A stretch of 15,771 bases of DNA from Bacteroidetes bacterium 4572_114 (lineage in GTDB: Bacteria; Bacteroidota; Bacteroidia; Bacteroidales; 4484-276): NCBI GenBank assembly GCA_002254335.1, contig NIVA01000022.1:1-15771 (forward strand). The letters are read 5' to 3'. Below the pieces are notes generated by a model, which saw only the letters and a list, made by a program, of their open reading frames with translations, did not search any database and was not told the DNA's origin. Shown one piece after another: positions 14,511 to 15,771 of this stretch (positions within the stretch are counted from its first letter, which is position 1; every line of letters begins with the position of its first letter). A program made the position numbers and the translations under genes.

Positions 14511-14855
14511 ATGAGTTTTAATAAAAAATATGACCTGGCCCAACTTATTGATGCGGTTGGCACAGGCGATGACCTGAAAAGGATGCTAGGGATTTTTGCT
14601 GAGTCTACACCTAAAATATTAGCCAGCTTAAACGATAATTATATTAACAACAACCTGGATGGCGTTGCTGAAAGTGCACATAAACTAAAGGCAACCATCG
14701 ACATATTGAAAATTGCAGAATTGCAGGTGGTTATCCGAAAAATGGATCGGCTCCCCACCGTCATCGAAAATCAGGATGACCTGCCTCAAATGATAAATAC
14801 AACCAACACCATAATGGACCAGGTAATATCGGAGATACAAACAACCTATCTCTAA
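14511..14855 (+). CDS. HPt phosphotransfer protein
   Basis: A 114-residue, mostly helical protein. AESAHKLKATIDILKI (53-68) is the HPt signature, with phospho-accepting His57 and the following Lys and small residues of H-K-L-K-A. Length fits a stand-alone four-helix HPt module. Such proteins pass a phosphoryl group between receiver domains of a hybrid kinase and a response regulator. It starts 9 bp after the sigma-54 regulator stop, so both are probably one operon. No histidine kinase is nearby, and the neighbouring regulator lacks the Asp that HPt would phosphorylate, so its partner must be elsewhere or lost. The C-terminus overlaps the convergent HAD gene by 4 bp. Confidence 0.82.
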   Translation: MSFNKKYDLAQLIDAVGTGDDLKRMLGIFAESTPKILASLNDNYINNNLDGVAESAHKLKATIDILKIAELQVVIRKMDRLPTVIENQDDLPQMINTTNTIMDQVISEIQTTYL

Positions 14856-15490
14856 ATAAGGTCCAAATTGTCGTCAAATAAATCTGTAAGCCCAAGTCCC
14901 GGTTTTAACCAAATAGATTTAATGCCACATTCATCGGCGGCCACGGTATTTTGAATGCTGTCATCAATAAACAGGCAATTGCCAGCTATAAGGCCAACAT
15001 CATCTAAAACATAATTAAAAATCTCATGTCCGGGTTTACGTAGCCCAATTTTGAAAGACCAATAAGCTTTTGCAAAAAGTTCTTCAAAGTTATATCCGTA
15101 CTTTTGGTTAAACTCAGGCATGTAAATGTTGTAATGGATTGCATTGGTGTTGCTCAATAAAAAGAGATTATACTTTTTTTTCAACTTCTTCAACAGCGAA
15201 ACCGCATTATCAGAAAACCCGACAAGTATGCTGTTCCAGGCATGGCCTATTTTATCTGCTGAAATATTTCCGGGCAGCATTTTTTTTAGTTCTGCCATAA
15301 AATCATCATTTGACACACTCCCTATTTCAAGTTCCCCGAACAAAGGGTTTTGAATGGCCTGTGAGTATAGATATTCGAAGTTTTTTACGCCAAACCCTTT
15401 AAAACATTCCATTTGCTTTTTGTGGCTGATCTGGTAAATTACCCCGCCAAAATCCAGGATAAGGTTATTAATTTTTGAATTATTATGCAT
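14852..15490 (-). CDS. HAD-family phosphatase (YihX-like, subfamily IA)
   Basis: A 212-residue cytosolic hydrolase with the four HAD motifs: motif I LILDFGGVIY with nucleophile Asp13 (the second Asp of DxD is replaced by Gly, as in many members of this branch such as YihX-like proteins), motif II LLSNTN (Ser113), motif III KIGLRKPGHEIF (Lys152) and motif IV LFIDDS (Asp176/177). Residues 20-100 form the helical cap. It removes phosphate from a small metabolite, possibly a sugar phosphate; the substrate is not readable. The start ATG at 15490 is only 15 bp from the divergent tRNA gene, so its promoter must overlap that gene. The gene ends tail-to-tail with the HPt gene. Confidence 0.85.
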   Translation of the reverse strand: MHNNSKINNLILDFGGVIYQISHKKQMECFKGFGVKNFEYLYSQAIQNPLFGELEIGSVSNDDFMAELKKMLPGNISADKIGHAWNSILVGFSDNAVSLLKKLKKKYNLFLLSNTNAIHYNIYMPEFNQKYGYNFEELFAKAYWSFKIGLRKPGHEIFNYVLDDVGLIAGNCLFIDDSIQNTVAADECGIKSIWLKPGLGLTDLFDDNLDLI

Positions 15491-15505
15491 CTTTTTTGTA
15501 TTACC

Positions 15506-15579
15506 GGGCCTATAGCTCAGTTGGTTAGAGCACTTGACTCATAATCAAGTGGTCCCTGGTTCGAGTCCAGGTGGGCCCA
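15506..15579 (+). tRNA. tRNA with anticodon CAU (elongator Met or Ile2)
   Basis: A full cloverleaf is readable: acceptor GGGCCTA (15506-15512) with TGGGCCC (15572-15578), D-arm AGCTCAGTTGGTTAGAGC, anticodon stem CTTGA/TCAAG around loop CTCATAA, and T-arm CCTGG-TTCGAGT-CCAGG, with discriminator A at 15579. The 3' CCA is not encoded. The anticodon CAU fits elongator tRNA-Met or tRNA-Ile2 (read as AUA after lysidine modification); I cannot separate these safely. The mismatch-free first pair G-C argues against initiator tRNA. Confidence 0.95.
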
Positions 15580-15586
15580 CAAAAAT

Positions 15587-15624
15587 AAAAGAGGTTGTCT
15601 CAAAAAAGACAGCCTCTTTTTTTT
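15587..15624 (+). terminator. Strong terminator after the tRNA
   Basis: AAAAGAGGTTGTCT (15587-15600), loop CAAAAA and AGACAGCCTCTTTT (15607-15620) form a 14-bp stem with one G-T pair, followed by four further T. The A and T tracts on both sides make it potentially bidirectional. The last 147 bases of the window (15625-15771) are A+T-rich, and I see no gene in them. Confidence 0.85.
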
Positions 15625-15771
15625 ATTACCTTTATTATTAAATGTCATAATAATCACACTTTTGGTGCAAAATTGGAATACGCGACAAAAAATCACTTTT
15701 AATAAAAACATCAAAATAATATTTAACCCACAAACTTGTAACAGCGTAAAGGAAATAGATTTGTTAAATTT

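Noticed and set aside
15517..15714. A 65-codon minus-strand frame ending HLDSNQGPLDYESSALTN
   Set aside because: This is the well-known false protein produced by reading a tRNA gene backwards; the tRNA and its terminator explain the whole stretch.

Overview
The window looks like chromosomal DNA from a member of the Bacteroidota, probably a free-living or sediment/marine type. Two proteins end in type IX secretion (T9SS) sorting domains. There is a surface lipoprotein with a Bacteroidota-style lipobox and an outer-membrane barrel protein. Start codons lack strong Shine-Dalgarno sequences, several genes are preceded by TAnnTTTG-like -7 boxes, and citrate synthase and isocitrate dehydrogenase are of the eukaryote-like types. 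I cannot assign a genus from the sequence.

Layout. Bases 1-9041 are almost entirely minus-strand genes: the 5' part of a TrmJ-like tRNA methyltransferase (1-397), an SdiA-regulated/YjiK-like lipoprotein (653-1399), an MFS transporter with a clear terminator (1543-3216), a secreted beta-helix T9SS cargo (3675-5060), an A+T-rich orphan C5 DNA methyltransferase preceded by an unrecognised 64-residue ORF (5182-6365), an outer-membrane beta-barrel protein (6525-7646) and a GNAT-fold protein (7854-9041). Bases 9238-10326 hold a decayed plus-strand T9SS cargo gene. Bases 10630-12938 hold gltA and icd (minus strand). Bases 13329-14855 hold a sigma-54 activator missing the first half of its receiver domain, followed by an HPt protein. 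The window closes with a HAD phosphatase (minus), a tRNA with anticodon CAU (plus) and a strong terminator.

The most unusual part is 10.6-13.4 kb. Citrate synthase lacks about 24 residues near its N-terminus. Its first 14 codons and leader are tandemly duplicated as an exact 80-bp unit, creating a 30-codon upstream ORF whose stop overlaps the real gltA start. Isocitrate dehydrogenase lacks about 110 internal residues, including the NADP-binding part, yet stays in frame. The neighbouring regulator has lost its phospho-acceptor half, and a 130-bp inverted-repeat (MITE-like) element lies in between. This could be real reductive evolution of the oxidative TCA branch or an assembly problem; mapping reads would decide.

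A second theme is in the gaps between genes. At least five intergenic stretches carry degenerate tandem repeats with a 7-base period, each with a different unit (ATCTAAC, TTTTGAA, CCGAACT, GATTTAT-like and GGAATGG-like). Two of them fold into long hairpins. I found no CRISPR array, no complete insertion sequence, no prophage and no complete restriction-modification or defence system.
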